A model generated the notes under the pieces. It saw only the letters and a list, made by a program, of their open reading frames with translations, made no database searches and was not told the DNA's origin. The translations under genes were made by a program, and so were the position numbers. From contig JAYYPW010000008.1 of the NCBI GenBank assembly GCA_036128855.1, positions 186,001 to 250,000 of the forward strand: a stretch of 64,000 nucleotides of DNA, read 5' to 3'. How positions within the stretch are numbered: position 1 is the stretch's first letter; each line of letters opens with the position of its first letter. Positions 1 through 9,204 of this stretch are shown in pieces. This DNA comes from JAYYPW01 sp036128855 (lineage in GTDB: Bacteria > Pseudomonadota > Gammaproteobacteria > Comchoanobacterales > Comchoanobacteraceae).

Positions 1-1
1 T

Positions 2-2116
2 CAATATCAATCATTCGAAAATAAATTAGCCTACCTGCAAAAAGATCATATACGTCAGGTTAAGACCGCTTTAGTTTTTGCTACAGATGCACACACTGGG
101 CAGCTAAGAAAAAGTGGGCTGCCATATATTACGCACCCAATAGCAGTCGCTGAGATCTTGGCGACATTAAAAATGGATGTAAAGTGTATCATGGCAGGAA
201 TACTGCATGATGTACTCGAAGATACTCCTTTTAAATATAGTGATATCGAAAAGCGCTTTGATAAAGAGATCGCAGACTTAGTGAATGGAGTGACTAAAAT
301 TAAAAAAATACCCACTAAAAGTAGAAAAGAGCATCAGGCAGAGAGCTTTAGAAAGATGTTGATGGCAATTTGTAAAGATATTAGGGTGTTGATCATAAAA
401 TTGGCCGATAGATTACATAATATGCGGACCTTGGATGTATTGGAAGGTCGGCGTAAAGCACGTATTGCCAGTGAAACTTTAGATATTTATGCGCCACTTG
501 CTAAGCGTTTAGGTATTAATTTCATAGCGATTGAGTTGGAGCAGCTAGGTTTTGCCAACATGTATCCCTTACGTTACCGGGTGCTCAATAATGCGGTAGA
601 GGCTCTACAGGGTGAACGCCGGAGCTTAATTGCTTCTTTGACAGAGAGAATTGAAGCGGAGTTGAATAAAAATAATGTTTCTTATGAATATGTGAAAGGA
701 AGAAAAAAGCATGTCTACAGCATTTTCAGGAAAATGCGTGATAATGGACTGCCTTTTGCAGAGATATGTGATGTTTTTGCTATTAGGGTTTGTGTGACCG
801 ATAGAATAGAGTGCTATCGTACTTTAGGGATAGTGCATACTTTGTATAAGCCTGTTCCAAATTCCTTCAAAGATTATATCGCTTTACCCAAAGCAAATGG
901 CTACCAGTCGTTGCATACGATTCTTTTTGGGCCAGGAGGTGTTAACATTGAAATACAAGTGCGTACACAAGAAATGGATAAAATGGCCAATACTGGTGTT
1001 GCTGCACATTGTTTATATAAATCAAGAGATAAAAAGTTTTCTGAGGGGCACTTACAAGCACAGCAGTGGCTTAATCGCCTGATGGCGATGCAAAAGCAAA
1101 GTGGCAGTTCTTTAGAGTTTATAGAGCATGTGAAAATTGATCTTTGCCCAGAAGAGGTGTATGTGTTTACACCATTGGGAGATATCATTGAGCTTCCTGC
1201 AGGCGCTTGTGTGATCGATTATGCGTATTCGATTCACACACGACTAGGGCATAGGTGTGTATCTGCGAAGATAAATCAAAAAATATGCTCCTTATCAACA
1301 GTATTGGAAAGTGGGCAAACTGTACAAGTTATAACCCGTCCAGATGCTACGCCGCATCAATCGTGGTTGGATTTTGTGGTGTCAGGAAAAGCAAAAGCTT
1401 CAATACGCTTTTATTTTAAAATGCAGCACAGAGGAGACTTACTTAAACTTGGGACGCGCATGGTAGCAAAGCTGTGTCAGATTGAGCTAGATCCAGTAAA
1501 TATGCCAAAAGGTGTGTTACAGCGGGTTAGGCAGTATTTTAAATTTAAGCACAGCAATGAGATTTTTGAGTCAGTTGCGCTTGGTAATCTACCTGCTATG
1601 GCAGTCGCAAAAAAAATAACAGCAGAACTCAAAGAGGCCCATATTGAGTTAGATACGTTGGCGGATAGTGGGCGGGATCCGTTAGTTATCACGGGTCATG
1701 AGCACTTGGCAATCAATTATGCTACGTGTTGCAACCCGATTCCAGGTGATCCTATTACAGGGTTGTTGATAGTTGGTAAAGGGGTTTACGTGCATCATAA
1801 AAAATGTCAAGAGCCAAGTGCCAAAGAGTGTCAGGACGCAGAGCGAATGAAAGTTGAGTGGGCTAAGAATTTAACACAGTTCTTTCAGGTTGCTCTAGAA
1901 GTTCATGTGGTAAACCAGAGAGGGACTCTAGCGGCAGTGGCAATGTCAGTAGCTCAGGATAACGCGGACATATGCGATATAGCACTCTGTACTCTAGACA
2001 ACAATAGTGCTAGAATAGATATAAGACTCATGGTTAAGAACCGTTTGCAGCTCAGTGCAATTGTAAGAAAAATGCGAAGAGAGAAATGTGTCTTAAAGAT
2101 AAAACGTTCTATTTAA
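2..2116 (+). CDS. spoT: Bifunctional (p)ppGpp synthetase/hydrolase SpoT (5' end cut by window edge)
   Basis: Makes and degrades (p)ppGpp, the stringent-response alarmone, in the cytoplasm. The frame is open to the left edge. The first visible codons (QYQSFENKLAYLQ) align with E. coli SpoT only a few residues after its start, so only a handful of codons are missing and 704 residues are visible, close to the family length of about 700. Seen in order: HD hydrolase domain with HDVLEDT at visible residue ~69, so hydrolase activity looks intact; synthetase domain with KDYIALPKANGYQSLHT near residue 290; TGS domain (VYVFTPLGDIIELPAG, ~385-415); C-terminal zinc-finger-like stretch with CCNPIPGD; and an ACT domain at the end. 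An intact HD motif favours SpoT over RelA. The next gene begins 13 bases after the stop. Confidence 0.95.
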   Translation, partial: QYQSFENKLAYLQKDHIRQVKTALVFATDAHTGQLRKSGLPYITHPIAVAEILATLKMDVKCIMAGILHDVLEDTPFKYSDIEKRFDKEIADLVNGVTKIKKIPTKSRKEHQAESFRKMLMAICKDIRVLIIKLADRLHNMRTLDVLEGRRKARIASETLDIYAPLAKRLGINFIAIELEQLGFANMYPLRYRVLNNAVEALQGERRSLIASLTERIEAELNKNNVSYEYVKGRKKHVYSIFRKMRDNGLPFAEICDVFAIRVCVTDRIECYRTLGIVHTLYKPVPNSFKDYIALPKANGYQSLHTILFGPGGVNIEIQVRTQEMDKMANTGVAAHCLYKSRDKKFSEGHLQAQQWLNRLMAMQKQSGSSLEFIEHVKIDLCPEEVYVFTPLGDIIELPAGACVIDYAYSIHTRLGHRCVSAKINQKICSLSTVLESGQTVQVITRPDATPHQSWLDFVVSGKAKASIRFYFKMQHRGDLLKLGTRMVAKLCQIELDPVNMPKGVLQRVRQYFKFKHSNEIFESVALGNLPAMAVAKKITAELKEAHIELDTLADSGRDPLVITGHEHLAINYATCCNPIPGDPITGLLIVGKGVYVHHKKCQEPSAKECQDAERMKVEWAKNLTQFFQVALEVHVVNQRGTLAAVAMSVAQDNADICDIALCTLDNNSARIDIRLMVKNRLQLSAIVRKMRREKCVLKIKRSI

Positions 2117-2129
2117 GTTGAAAGAATAT

Positions 2130-3293
2130 ATGAAGCATACAATCCTTATTATCGGCTCAGGTATGGCCAGCTATATGCTCGCAATACAAATCCGCATGCA
2201 AGATAAAGATGTGAACATTGCTGTGGTAACAGAGTGTGATGGGCGATACTACCCAAAACCCATGTTGTCATCTGCACTTTATCACAAAAAATCTTTAGAT
2301 GATATCGTAACATCTACTGCAGCACAGATGGCAGAAAAATATGCTCTGCAAATTTACACACATGAATATGTTGAAAATATAGATAATCAACAAAAAGCAG
2401 TAGAAACACGCTCAGGTAAGAAAATAGAATATATCAAACTGGTATTAGCAACAGGCTCAAATCCGAACAAGCTAAATCTACCACAAGGAGGAGGCGAGTA
2501 CGCCTATCAAGTCAATACTCTGGAAGATTATGCCCGTTTTCGCAAAGAAATTGCCAACAACAAAAGGATTGCGGTGATTGGGAGTGGGCTTGTAGGAGTC
2601 GAGTTTACCCATGATTTGCTACATGCTGGTTACAAGGTGAGTGTCTTTTCTTTGGAAGATCTACCGTTAGCAGGGCTTGTGCCAGGCACCATTGCAGACG
2701 TTTTAAAAAAACACCTTATCTCCTTAGGTGTAGATTGGCATACAACACCACTTGATGGTATAGAAAAAGCACAAACCGGATATGTTCTAAAAACACCGAA
2801 AAAATCTTATCAAATAGATGCTGTTTTGGCTTCGATTGGAATTCACGCAAATCTAGACCTTGTAAAAAAGTCGAATGTGAATCATGAGCAAGCTATAGAA
2901 GTAAATAGATATCTTTCAACAAATGTTAAAGATATCTATGCTTTAGGCGATTGTGCAAGCTTAGGTGCACTCCATTTGACCTATGTTGCACCAATAAAGC
3001 AACAGGCAAAAGCTCTTGCGCAGACACTACTAGGTGAGCCAACAGAGGTGCATTACCCTGCCATGCCTGTAGTAGTAAAAGTGCCAACTTTACCATTTTG
3101 TCTCGTGCCAGTCAGGGGTAAAGTAACAGGCACGTGGGAAGATCAACCTGGATCAGGCCATAAAAGTTTTGTAAGTGTCTTTTATGATACCAAGCGTATC
3201 ATAAGAGGATTTGCTTTAGCAGGAGAGGCTACATCACAGCGTAACCATTGGCTTTCTCAGATGCCAGATTTACTTGGATCTAGTAATGTATGA
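2130..3293 (+). CDS. FAD/NAD-dependent rubredoxin-reductase-like oxidoreductase
   Basis: A two-dinucleotide-fold flavoprotein of 387 residues, resembling rubredoxin:NAD reductase (AlkT/NorW group). It would pass electrons from NAD(P)H through FAD to a small redox partner. Visible: N-terminal FAD-binding GSGMAS at residues 9-14, a second Rossmann motif GSGLVG at 151-156 for NAD(P)H, and the FAD-contacting ALGDCAS near 271-277. No redox-active CxxC is visible, so it is not a disulfide reductase of the thioredoxin-reductase type. A TTG at 2118 could extend the frame by four codons, but ATG 2130 with GAAAG upstream is preferred and places the glycine motif right after the start. It follows spoT closely and may be cotranscribed. 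No rubredoxin gene is seen next to it, so the partner is unknown. Confidence 0.8.
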   Translation: MKHTILIIGSGMASYMLAIQIRMQDKDVNIAVVTECDGRYYPKPMLSSALYHKKSLDDIVTSTAAQMAEKYALQIYTHEYVENIDNQQKAVETRSGKKIEYIKLVLATGSNPNKLNLPQGGGEYAYQVNTLEDYARFRKEIANNKRIAVIGSGLVGVEFTHDLLHAGYKVSVFSLEDLPLAGLVPGTIADVLKKHLISLGVDWHTTPLDGIEKAQTGYVLKTPKKSYQIDAVLASIGIHANLDLVKKSNVNHEQAIEVNRYLSTNVKDIYALGDCASLGALHLTYVAPIKQQAKALAQTLLGEPTEVHYPAMPVVVKVPTLPFCLVPVRGKVTGTWEDQPGSGHKSFVSVFYDTKRIIRGFALAGEATSQRNHWLSQMPDLLGSSNV

Positions 3294-3371
3294 GTTTGGT
3301 GAAGAAGAAGACAGGCTGCAAAGTATGTTCCAAAATAAGGCATGTATAGGTAACTATTGTGAATAGACAAC

Positions 3372-4658
3372 ATGGGTAGATGGCTAATAAACAAACTACA
3401 TGAACTAGGCCACCGTCTAGCGCTATTCGCAGGCTGGGTAGAGCCACCACAAAGGTGGCCATTGTCAAGCCTGGGAAAAGGCAACATTAAAATGTGTGCG
3501 AATGCGACCAAGGTTGTTGAAAGATTACTGGAAGCTGGATACCAAACTTACATGGTAGGCGGTTGTGTGCGCGATGTGATTTATGACGTCGAACCCAAAG
3601 ATTTTGATATCGTCTCAGCTGCTACACCTGAGGTAATCAAAAAAGTATTTGGGCGCAAAGCGAGAATTATAGGACGTCGGTTTAAAATTGTTCATGTTGT
3701 TGAAGGCGGTGATATTATCGAAGTAAGTACATTTCGAGCCCATCACTCTTGGTTAAGTACCTTGTGGAAAAGTAAAAAGCAAAATAACAATATCTACGGG
3801 ACCTTAATTCAAGATGTATGGCGACGGGATTTTAGTTGTAATGCATTATACTATGATGTCAAAACGCAAGAAGTTATTGATTATGTGAGTGGAGTCAATG
3901 CGATACAAAATAAGTCTATACAAGTATTAGGGGAGCCTGCACAGCGTATCGAAGATGATCCAGTACGTGCACTACGGGCAGTACGATTTAAAGCAAAAAC
4001 GGGTTTTTTAATTGAAAAGAGATTAGAAGATGCCATTAAGTTACATGGCAATTATTTAGAGCGAGCATCCTCAGAAAGGCTTCTTGTAGAAGTGACAAAA
4101 TTATTTTCCTTCGGGCATGCTGCAAAAGCGTGGATGCTTCTATCCGAGTATAAGCTGTTGTTTGTTTTATTTCCCGGGTTCAAAAATATCGGTCAGGAAA
4201 AAGTGCAACATTACGATAGGTTTATCACACGAGCACTACAAAATACAGACCACCGCTTTCATGCAGGTCAAAAATTAAGCACAAGCTTTCTTTTTGCAGT
4301 TTTACTTTGGCCTGTACTACAAACCAAACTCCAAGCATACAATAAAAAAATCCCACGCAATGTAAACTTACAGCAGGTTATGGGACAAGTATTCAAAGAA
4401 GAAGCTAAAATTGTAGCTATGCCCAAACGTCTGCAAGAAGCCGTAATGATGATATGGCAGATACAGTCAGATTTTCGGCGTAAATTTAAACAAGCGCATA
4501 GCGTTGTCAAAAATCCAAGAATCAAAGTAGCTTACGATTTTTTAACTACACAAGCACAAATTGATGAGTCAGTTGTAGACTTAGCCATAAAGTGGCAGCC
4601 TTTTGTAGAAAAAGCACAACAAATAAAAAATGCAGGGTTGAAAACCACCCATGAATAA
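3372..4658 (+). CDS. pcnB: Poly(A) polymerase I
   Basis: Adds 3' poly(A) tails to RNA and promotes RNA decay. The class II nucleotidyltransferase core is intact: VGGCVRD at residues 62-68, catalytic DFD at 77-79, and the EDDPVRALRAVRF element at 194-206 that precedes the RNA-binding domain. The length of 428 residues is near the 430-465 usual for gammaproteobacterial PcnB. The C-terminal region is Lys-rich. PcnB is told from tRNA CCA-adding enzyme by the GRRFKIVHV stretch and by the C-terminal part, but the two families are close, so a CCA-adding role is the main alternative. The gene overlaps feoA by 8 bases, suggesting one transcript. A downstream ATG at 3492 is rejected as start because homology to PcnB extends upstream of it. 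Confidence 0.88.
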   Translation: MGRWLINKLHELGHRLALFAGWVEPPQRWPLSSLGKGNIKMCANATKVVERLLEAGYQTYMVGGCVRDVIYDVEPKDFDIVSAATPEVIKKVFGRKARIIGRRFKIVHVVEGGDIIEVSTFRAHHSWLSTLWKSKKQNNNIYGTLIQDVWRRDFSCNALYYDVKTQEVIDYVSGVNAIQNKSIQVLGEPAQRIEDDPVRALRAVRFKAKTGFLIEKRLEDAIKLHGNYLERASSERLLVEVTKLFSFGHAAKAWMLLSEYKLLFVLFPGFKNIGQEKVQHYDRFITRALQNTDHRFHAGQKLSTSFLFAVLLWPVLQTKLQAYNKKIPRNVNLQQVMGQVFKEEAKIVAMPKRLQEAVMMIWQIQSDFRRKFKQAHSVVKNPRIKVAYDFLTTQAQIDESVVDLAIKWQPFVEKAQQIKNAGLKTTHE

Positions 4659-4875
4659 GTTACCGCAAAAGTACCGAGTTTTACAAATAGCAGACTGTGA
4701 ATATGGTGTGAGAGAGCACCTTTATGCACTAGGATTATTACCTGGTAAAGTTGTTGAGCTCTGTCAAGTTTGTCCACTTGGTGACCCTATGATTGTCAAA
4801 ATCGCCAATAGAAAATGGGCTATTCCCAAAAAGATATGGCAGCACCTAAAACTCAGCCGTGAGGAGTTTGTCTAG
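4651..4875 (+). CDS. feoA: Ferrous iron transport accessory protein FeoA
   Basis: A 74-residue SH3-like cytoplasmic protein that works with FeoB in ferrous iron uptake. Typical FeoA features are seen: an N-terminal stretch with REHLYALGLLPG (family pattern of a short helix, then LGLxPG), and the PMIVKIANRKWAIPKK segment where FeoA proteins have P-hxhxhxxxxxALR. It overlaps the end of pcnB by 8 bases and its stop codon is followed directly by the feoB ATG, so feoA and feoB are translationally linked. No feoC is seen downstream of feoB. Confidence 0.88.
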   Translation: MNKLPQKYRVLQIADCEYGVREHLYALGLLPGKVVELCQVCPLGDPMIVKIANRKWAIPKKIWQHLKLSREEFV

Positions 4876-7131
4876 ATGCGTGTGGGTTTGATCGGGACGC
4901 CAAATGTAGGCAAAACAATGCTATTTAACCGCATGACAGCCTGCCGTGCATGCGTTGGTAATTGGGCTGGTGTGACGTCTAACTGTGCTCAAGCAGGGCT
5001 TTGTGGCACACAAAAAACTATACAGGTCATGGATTTGCCTGGTTGCTATAATTTAACAACAAGGTCTGGAAAACAAGAGGCAAAAAGTCAGCAAGATGTC
5101 CATAAACTTATAGAAGAAAAAGAGATTGATTTGTTAGTTAATGTTGTGGATGCAGAGGACTTATCAAGCCAGCTCTATTTAACAATGCAACTAGCAGAAA
5201 CAAATATTCCCATGGTGATTGTTTGCAACCGCATGGATCTTTTATCCACAAGGGGCTTAGGGTTAGATATAGAGAATCTCTCGACTATTTTAGGTTTACC
5301 TTGTTACGGTATATCAGCAAAAACAGGAATGGGTATAGTGCAGCTTACCCAGGCTCTAGAAATATTATCTACAGGTGAGAAAATACGAAACCAGGAAAAG
5401 CCTATATTAGTACATTATCCAGCAGGTATTGAGAGCAGATTAAAAGATCTACAAAAAAAGCAAGCAATTAGTAGGTTTGAAGCATTACGCATATGTTTAA
5501 ATAAGGCACAAAGTGAACATATGCCTGCTTTTTTACTACAGAGCGGATTGAGATCAGAGATATCCGAGAAAACATGGATGCTGGCTGAAGTAGTTGCACT
5601 TGCAAGGCATCAGGCAGTTGATAGAATTGTCAAATCTGCCTATCAGAAAAAAATTCAAAAGAAAAAAACGATTACTTCTCAAAAAATCGATAGTATTTTA
5701 CTGCATAAGTGGCTAGGTCTACCAATATTTTTTACATTGATGTTTCTAGTCTTTTGGATAAGTATGGGACTAGGACAGTTTTTACAGGTGTTATTAGAGC
5801 CTTTCTGGAAGTGGGTAGCTATAGATATACCTGCGCTTGGGCTAGCACAAATCAATGCACCTGAGTGGTTATACATTCTTGTGACGCAAGGGTTGGGTGT
5901 GAGTATAGTCACGTCTTTCAGCTTTTTTCCTGTGCTATTTTGTATGTTTACAGCCCTGCATTTTTTAGAGGAATCTGGATATATGACAAGAGCGGCGCTT
6001 GTCATCGACAGAATGATGCGAATGCTAGATTTGCCAGGAGAGTCCTTAGTGGCTTTAGTGTTAGGAGTCGGTTGTAACGTACCTGGTATTCTAGCAACAA
6101 GACATATACCTAAAGAGGCAGATCGAATCTTAACTACCATGATGATGCCTTTTATGTCTTGCAGTGCAAGGCTTACAATTTTTGCTGTATTTGCCAGTAT
6201 TTTCTTTCCAAGCAATGCAGCAAGTGTTTTATGTTTTCTTTATGTCTTAGGATTTTGTGTGGCCTGTTTGACAGGAGTGATGCTGCGTTGGAGTGGTATA
6301 ATACCAAGCCCTAAAGAAGAGACATATTTATTACAGCTACCTGAGTATCAGAGCCCTGGGTTTTTCAAAGCCATGAAGATGGCGTATGGGCGTAGCTGGC
6401 AGTTTATGAGTAGGGCATTACAAGTTATTTTACCAGTATGTGTTGGCCTTGCATTACTAAATCATGTTTCAGCTGAAGGTGGTATTTTGGTGAATCCAGC
6501 AGAAGACAGTATTCTTGCCAGTTTTGGTAAAATGACTGCTTGGATTTTTTACCCTATTGGTCTAGGTCAAGAACAATGGCCTTTAGTTGTTGCTCTTTTT
6601 ACTGGATTACTAGCAAAAGAGGTTGTGATTACAACACTTGGCGTCTTTTATGCACAAGATATAATAATGCAGCCATTATCGTGGTATAAACAGCAATCGT
6701 TACTTAGTCTTTGGACCTCTTGTTATCAAGACATATGGGAGAGCCAAGGGTCATGGACAAATGCGCTTTTTACCTGGCCAGCTACAGACAGTGGTAGTAA
6801 CTTAGCACCATTTTTACAGGCTAGCTTTCCTTCACCAGATCATGTGGTCAGTTATTTAATATTTATTATGTTATATTTTCCTTGTATCAGTACATTGTAT
6901 GCTACCGCAAAACAAGTAGGCTGGCGCTGGGCAAAGTTATCGTTGTTATGGTCTTGTAGTATTGCATATATTGTAGCAGGTGTTTATTTAGCAATTAGCA
7001 CTTACTTACCTATTATACGATCACTAATATTGATATGGTTAGCTGTGTTTGGAGTGATTACAGTACTCAAGATTTTATTTACATGGCTGTTAGATACAAC
7101 TGAACAAAATCGTGCTCCATTAAAACCGTAG
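4876..7131 (+). CDS. feoB: Ferrous iron transporter FeoB
   Basis: A G-protein-linked inner-membrane Fe(II) transporter of 751 residues, near the usual 770. The N-terminal GTPase domain shows G1 GTPNVGKT at residues 7-14 (the family usually has GNPNxGKT, so Thr replaces the first Asn), the FeoB-specific VGNWAGVT switch, G3 DLPG at 53-56 and G4 NRMD at 118-121. A helical linker follows, then about eight membrane segments from roughly residue 275, including two Gate-like segments (GVGCNVPGI and LLAKEVVITT). The start abuts the feoA stop. Ferrous uptake fits growth in a low-oxygen or reducing intracellular niche. Confidence 0.95.
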   Translation: MRVGLIGTPNVGKTMLFNRMTACRACVGNWAGVTSNCAQAGLCGTQKTIQVMDLPGCYNLTTRSGKQEAKSQQDVHKLIEEKEIDLLVNVVDAEDLSSQLYLTMQLAETNIPMVIVCNRMDLLSTRGLGLDIENLSTILGLPCYGISAKTGMGIVQLTQALEILSTGEKIRNQEKPILVHYPAGIESRLKDLQKKQAISRFEALRICLNKAQSEHMPAFLLQSGLRSEISEKTWMLAEVVALARHQAVDRIVKSAYQKKIQKKKTITSQKIDSILLHKWLGLPIFFTLMFLVFWISMGLGQFLQVLLEPFWKWVAIDIPALGLAQINAPEWLYILVTQGLGVSIVTSFSFFPVLFCMFTALHFLEESGYMTRAALVIDRMMRMLDLPGESLVALVLGVGCNVPGILATRHIPKEADRILTTMMMPFMSCSARLTIFAVFASIFFPSNAASVLCFLYVLGFCVACLTGVMLRWSGIIPSPKEETYLLQLPEYQSPGFFKAMKMAYGRSWQFMSRALQVILPVCVGLALLNHVSAEGGILVNPAEDSILASFGKMTAWIFYPIGLGQEQWPLVVALFTGLLAKEVVITTLGVFYAQDIIMQPLSWYKQQSLLSLWTSCYQDIWESQGSWTNALFTWPATDSGSNLAPFLQASFPSPDHVVSYLIFIMLYFPCISTLYATAKQVGWRWAKLSLLWSCSIAYIVAGVYLAISTYLPIIRSLILIWLAVFGVITVLKILFTWLLDTTEQNRAPLKP

Positions 7132-7190
7132 CAGGGCACGGCCTAGGAGTAAGTGTAATACGCTTCACTGTAACTTAAGTTAATAGGACG

Positions 7191-8540
7191 CTAAATACCC
7201 ATCGCGAGCATTGCGTCAGCTACTTTCTTAAATCCTGCAATGTTTGCGCCTTTTGCATAGTCAACAGGAGAAGTATGGTCAGTGAAGCCGTACTCTAAAC
7301 ACTGTTGGTGAATATTTTGCATAATCATTTGTAGTTTTGCATCGACTTCATTTCGGGGCCAGTGATAACCAAGGTTATTTTGCGTCATTTCAAGGCTTGA
7401 TACAGCTACGCCACCAGCATTAGCGGCTTTACCTGGTGCATAGATAACCTTAGACTTACGTAATATTTGAATTGAGTCGGGTGGTGTAGGCATATTTGCC
7501 CCTTCTATCACAATCTTGACACCATTTTTGACAAGTTGAGATGCATCAGAAGCAGGTATTTCATTTTCTGTTGCACATGGCATAGCAATATCTGCACTGA
7601 TTGACCATGGTTTTTTACCAGGATAATAAGTAAGTTCAGGGTAACTTTTCGTAATCGTATGCAATCGAGCATGTTGCTCAAAACGTAGAGTCATAATATC
7701 AGTAAGCATTTCTTGATTAATACCATCGGGAGCATGTAAGAAGCCTTTAGAGTCGGACAGGGTAAGTACTTTAGCACCAAGGTTAATCAGTTTTTCACAC
7801 GCGTACAAAGAAACATTGCCTGCCCCTGAGACGAGAACTGTTTTGTTTTTCACACCATCTCCCATGGCATGTAAGATATGCTGTAGAAAGTAAACGCAGC
7901 CATATCCTGTGGCCTCTAGGCGGATGTCACTACCACCAAAACTCATTGATTTTCCGGTTAGAGAGCCTGGACTCAGTTCACTTATACGCTTAATATGCCC
8001 ATACATATAACTAATCTCGCGGCTTCCTACGCCGATATCCCCAGCAGGGATATCTTTATCACGACCAATAAATGGCACTAAACCAGTCACAAAGGATTGA
8101 CAAAATCGACGTATTTCACTTGAAGATTTATTTTTAGGGTCAAAATCCGATCCACCTTTACCAGACCCTAGCGGCAATCCGGTTAAGCTATTCTTGAATG
8201 TCTGCTCAAATGCTAAAAACTTAAGAATACTGGTGTTGACTGAGGGGTGGAACCTGAGGCCGCCTTTATATGGGCCAATAGAATTATTATGTTGCACCCT
8301 GTAACCTTGGTTCAAACAGATTTCACCTTGGTCGTTTTCCCATGGTACGCTGAACTGTACAATGCGATTAGGCGTACAGATTCTTTCTAGAAGATGCGGC
8401 TCTGCGTAGGTAGTTTCTGTATGTGCCCAGGGTATGACATCTTCCATGACTTCGTATACTGCTTGTAAGTATTCATGCTGACCTTCATTGAGTGTGCGTA
8501 GTCGATCCATGAGTTTGGATAATGTAATCTTGTTAGTCAT
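7191..8540 (-). CDS. gdhA: NADP-type glutamate dehydrogenase
   Basis: Converts 2-oxoglutarate and ammonium to glutamate, linking the TCA cycle with nitrogen metabolism. The protein has 449 residues, matching the E. coli GdhA size class. Visible: substrate-binding PYKGGLRFHPSVN, the catalytic-lysine region LPLGSGKGGSDFDPK, PAGDIGVG, and a nucleotide-binding GAGNVS motif in the C-terminal Rossmann domain. The frame extends 30 codons upstream, but ATG 8540 has GGA about nine bases before it and gives the family N terminus. A consensus-like promoter lies just upstream. It is convergent with feoB and divergent from a small exported-protein gene. Confidence 0.95.
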   Translation of the reverse strand: MTNKITLSKLMDRLRTLNEGQHEYLQAVYEVMEDVIPWAHTETTYAEPHLLERICTPNRIVQFSVPWENDQGEICLNQGYRVQHNNSIGPYKGGLRFHPSVNTSILKFLAFEQTFKNSLTGLPLGSGKGGSDFDPKNKSSSEIRRFCQSFVTGLVPFIGRDKDIPAGDIGVGSREISYMYGHIKRISELSPGSLTGKSMSFGGSDIRLEATGYGCVYFLQHILHAMGDGVKNKTVLVSGAGNVSLYACEKLINLGAKVLTLSDSKGFLHAPDGINQEMLTDIMTLRFEQHARLHTITKSYPELTYYPGKKPWSISADIAMPCATENEIPASDASQLVKNGVKIVIEGANMPTPPDSIQILRKSKVIYAPGKAANAGGVAVSSLEMTQNNLGYHWPRNEVDAKLQMIMQNIHQQCLEYGFTDHTSPVDYAKGANIAGFKKVADAMLAMGI

Positions 8541-8561
8541 AATTTGTCCAGCAAAATTATC

Positions 8562-8589
8562 ATTATACCCATAAGATGTGATACGACAA
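8562..8589 (-). promoter_or_regulatory. Sigma-70-type promoter of gdhA
   Basis: On the reverse strand TTGTCG (8584-8589), a 16-bp spacer and a perfect TATAAT (8562-8567) lie about 21 bases upstream of the chosen gdhA ATG. The site falls inside the 5' extension of the longer gdhA frame, which supports the shorter start at 8540. Confidence 0.55.
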
Positions 8590-8650
8590 GCCTTGACTTG
8601 TTTGGAGGGTAAGATATGATGAAATGACAAAGTATAAAAGGATATTATTT

Positions 8651-9082
8651 ATGAGAAATACAAATATTTTTACAGTTACCGCTATCATTTCACTGCTTTC
8701 ACTTTCTGCGTATGCAGGAGTGCCATCAATCACGGCATTTATTAGTAACCAAACGTGGTCAAACATGCGAGTGGAAATTGAGAAGGAGGGTTCATGGTTT
8801 AACAGCAAATCAGCAATTACGCTTCCAGCAGGCACTCAAACCCAGTTGAGTCCAGTTTATCCTTACTTTAAAGGGGAATATTTTAAAGAGTTTTTAAAAT
8901 TAAAAGTTTATGAGAGTATAAACTATCCCTATTATATACATGATGAAATTTTTCTCACAGCTGCTTTTAATGAATTTGGCGAGCTAACACATATACTCTG
9001 TACGCCAGTATTTCAGAAAGTTAACTGCGAGCCAATATTCTTAGATCAAAATAATGCAAACGTAGTACTAACAATTTATTAA
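8651..9082 (+). CDS. Small exported protein, unknown function
   Basis: I do not recognise a family. The start at 8651 is preferred over ATG 8624 because AAAGGA lies about 9 bases before it and it gives a clean signal peptide (MRNTNIFTVTAIISLLSLSAYAG, cleavage expected after AYA), although a GGAGGG is also present further upstream. The mature part is about 120 residues, beta-strand-like, rich in aromatic residues, with two cysteines (CTP and CEP) about 12 residues apart near the C terminus that could form a disulfide in the periplasm. Its layout (signal peptide, 'N-x-T' strand, 'LPAGTQTQL', late Cys pair) loosely resembles the reverse-strand exported protein at 55692-56153. The gene is monocistronic and diverges from gdhA. 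Confidence 0.7.
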   Translation: MRNTNIFTVTAIISLLSLSAYAGVPSITAFISNQTWSNMRVEIEKEGSWFNSKSAITLPAGTQTQLSPVYPYFKGEYFKEFLKLKVYESINYPYYIHDEIFLTAAFNEFGELTHILCTPVFQKVNCEPIFLDQNNANVVLTIY

Positions 9083-9101
9083 TAGCCATTTGCTTGAAAG
9101 G

Positions 9102-9130
9102 ATTGATAAAAATCCTAAGCTTTTATCAAT
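9102..9130. other. AT-rich perfect inverted repeat (10-bp arms)
   Basis: ATTGATAAAA and TTTTATCAAT flank a 9-base loop, just after the small exported-protein gene and before murJ. It could act as a transcript-end hairpin, but no T-tract follows, so it is not a typical intrinsic terminator. A protein-binding site ahead of murJ is the alternative. Confidence 0.4.
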
Positions 9131-9204
9131 AAAAATATGTCTACTATCTAGAAAGTCTATGATTTTTAGGGCATACTGCAACCCAATCACATTCACGTAA
9201 TAAG

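Noticed and set aside
3286..3366. 26-codon ORF with two cysteines after the flavoprotein gene, considered as a rubredoxin
   Set aside because: Too short and lacks the paired CxxCG motifs of rubredoxin.
5679..6215. 178-codon reverse frame within feoB
   Set aside because: It lies wholly inside a well-conserved transporter gene and has no family resemblance or upstream signals.
7132..7190. Possible terminator between feoB and gdhA
   Set aside because: Only imperfect short complementarity and no T-tract on either strand.
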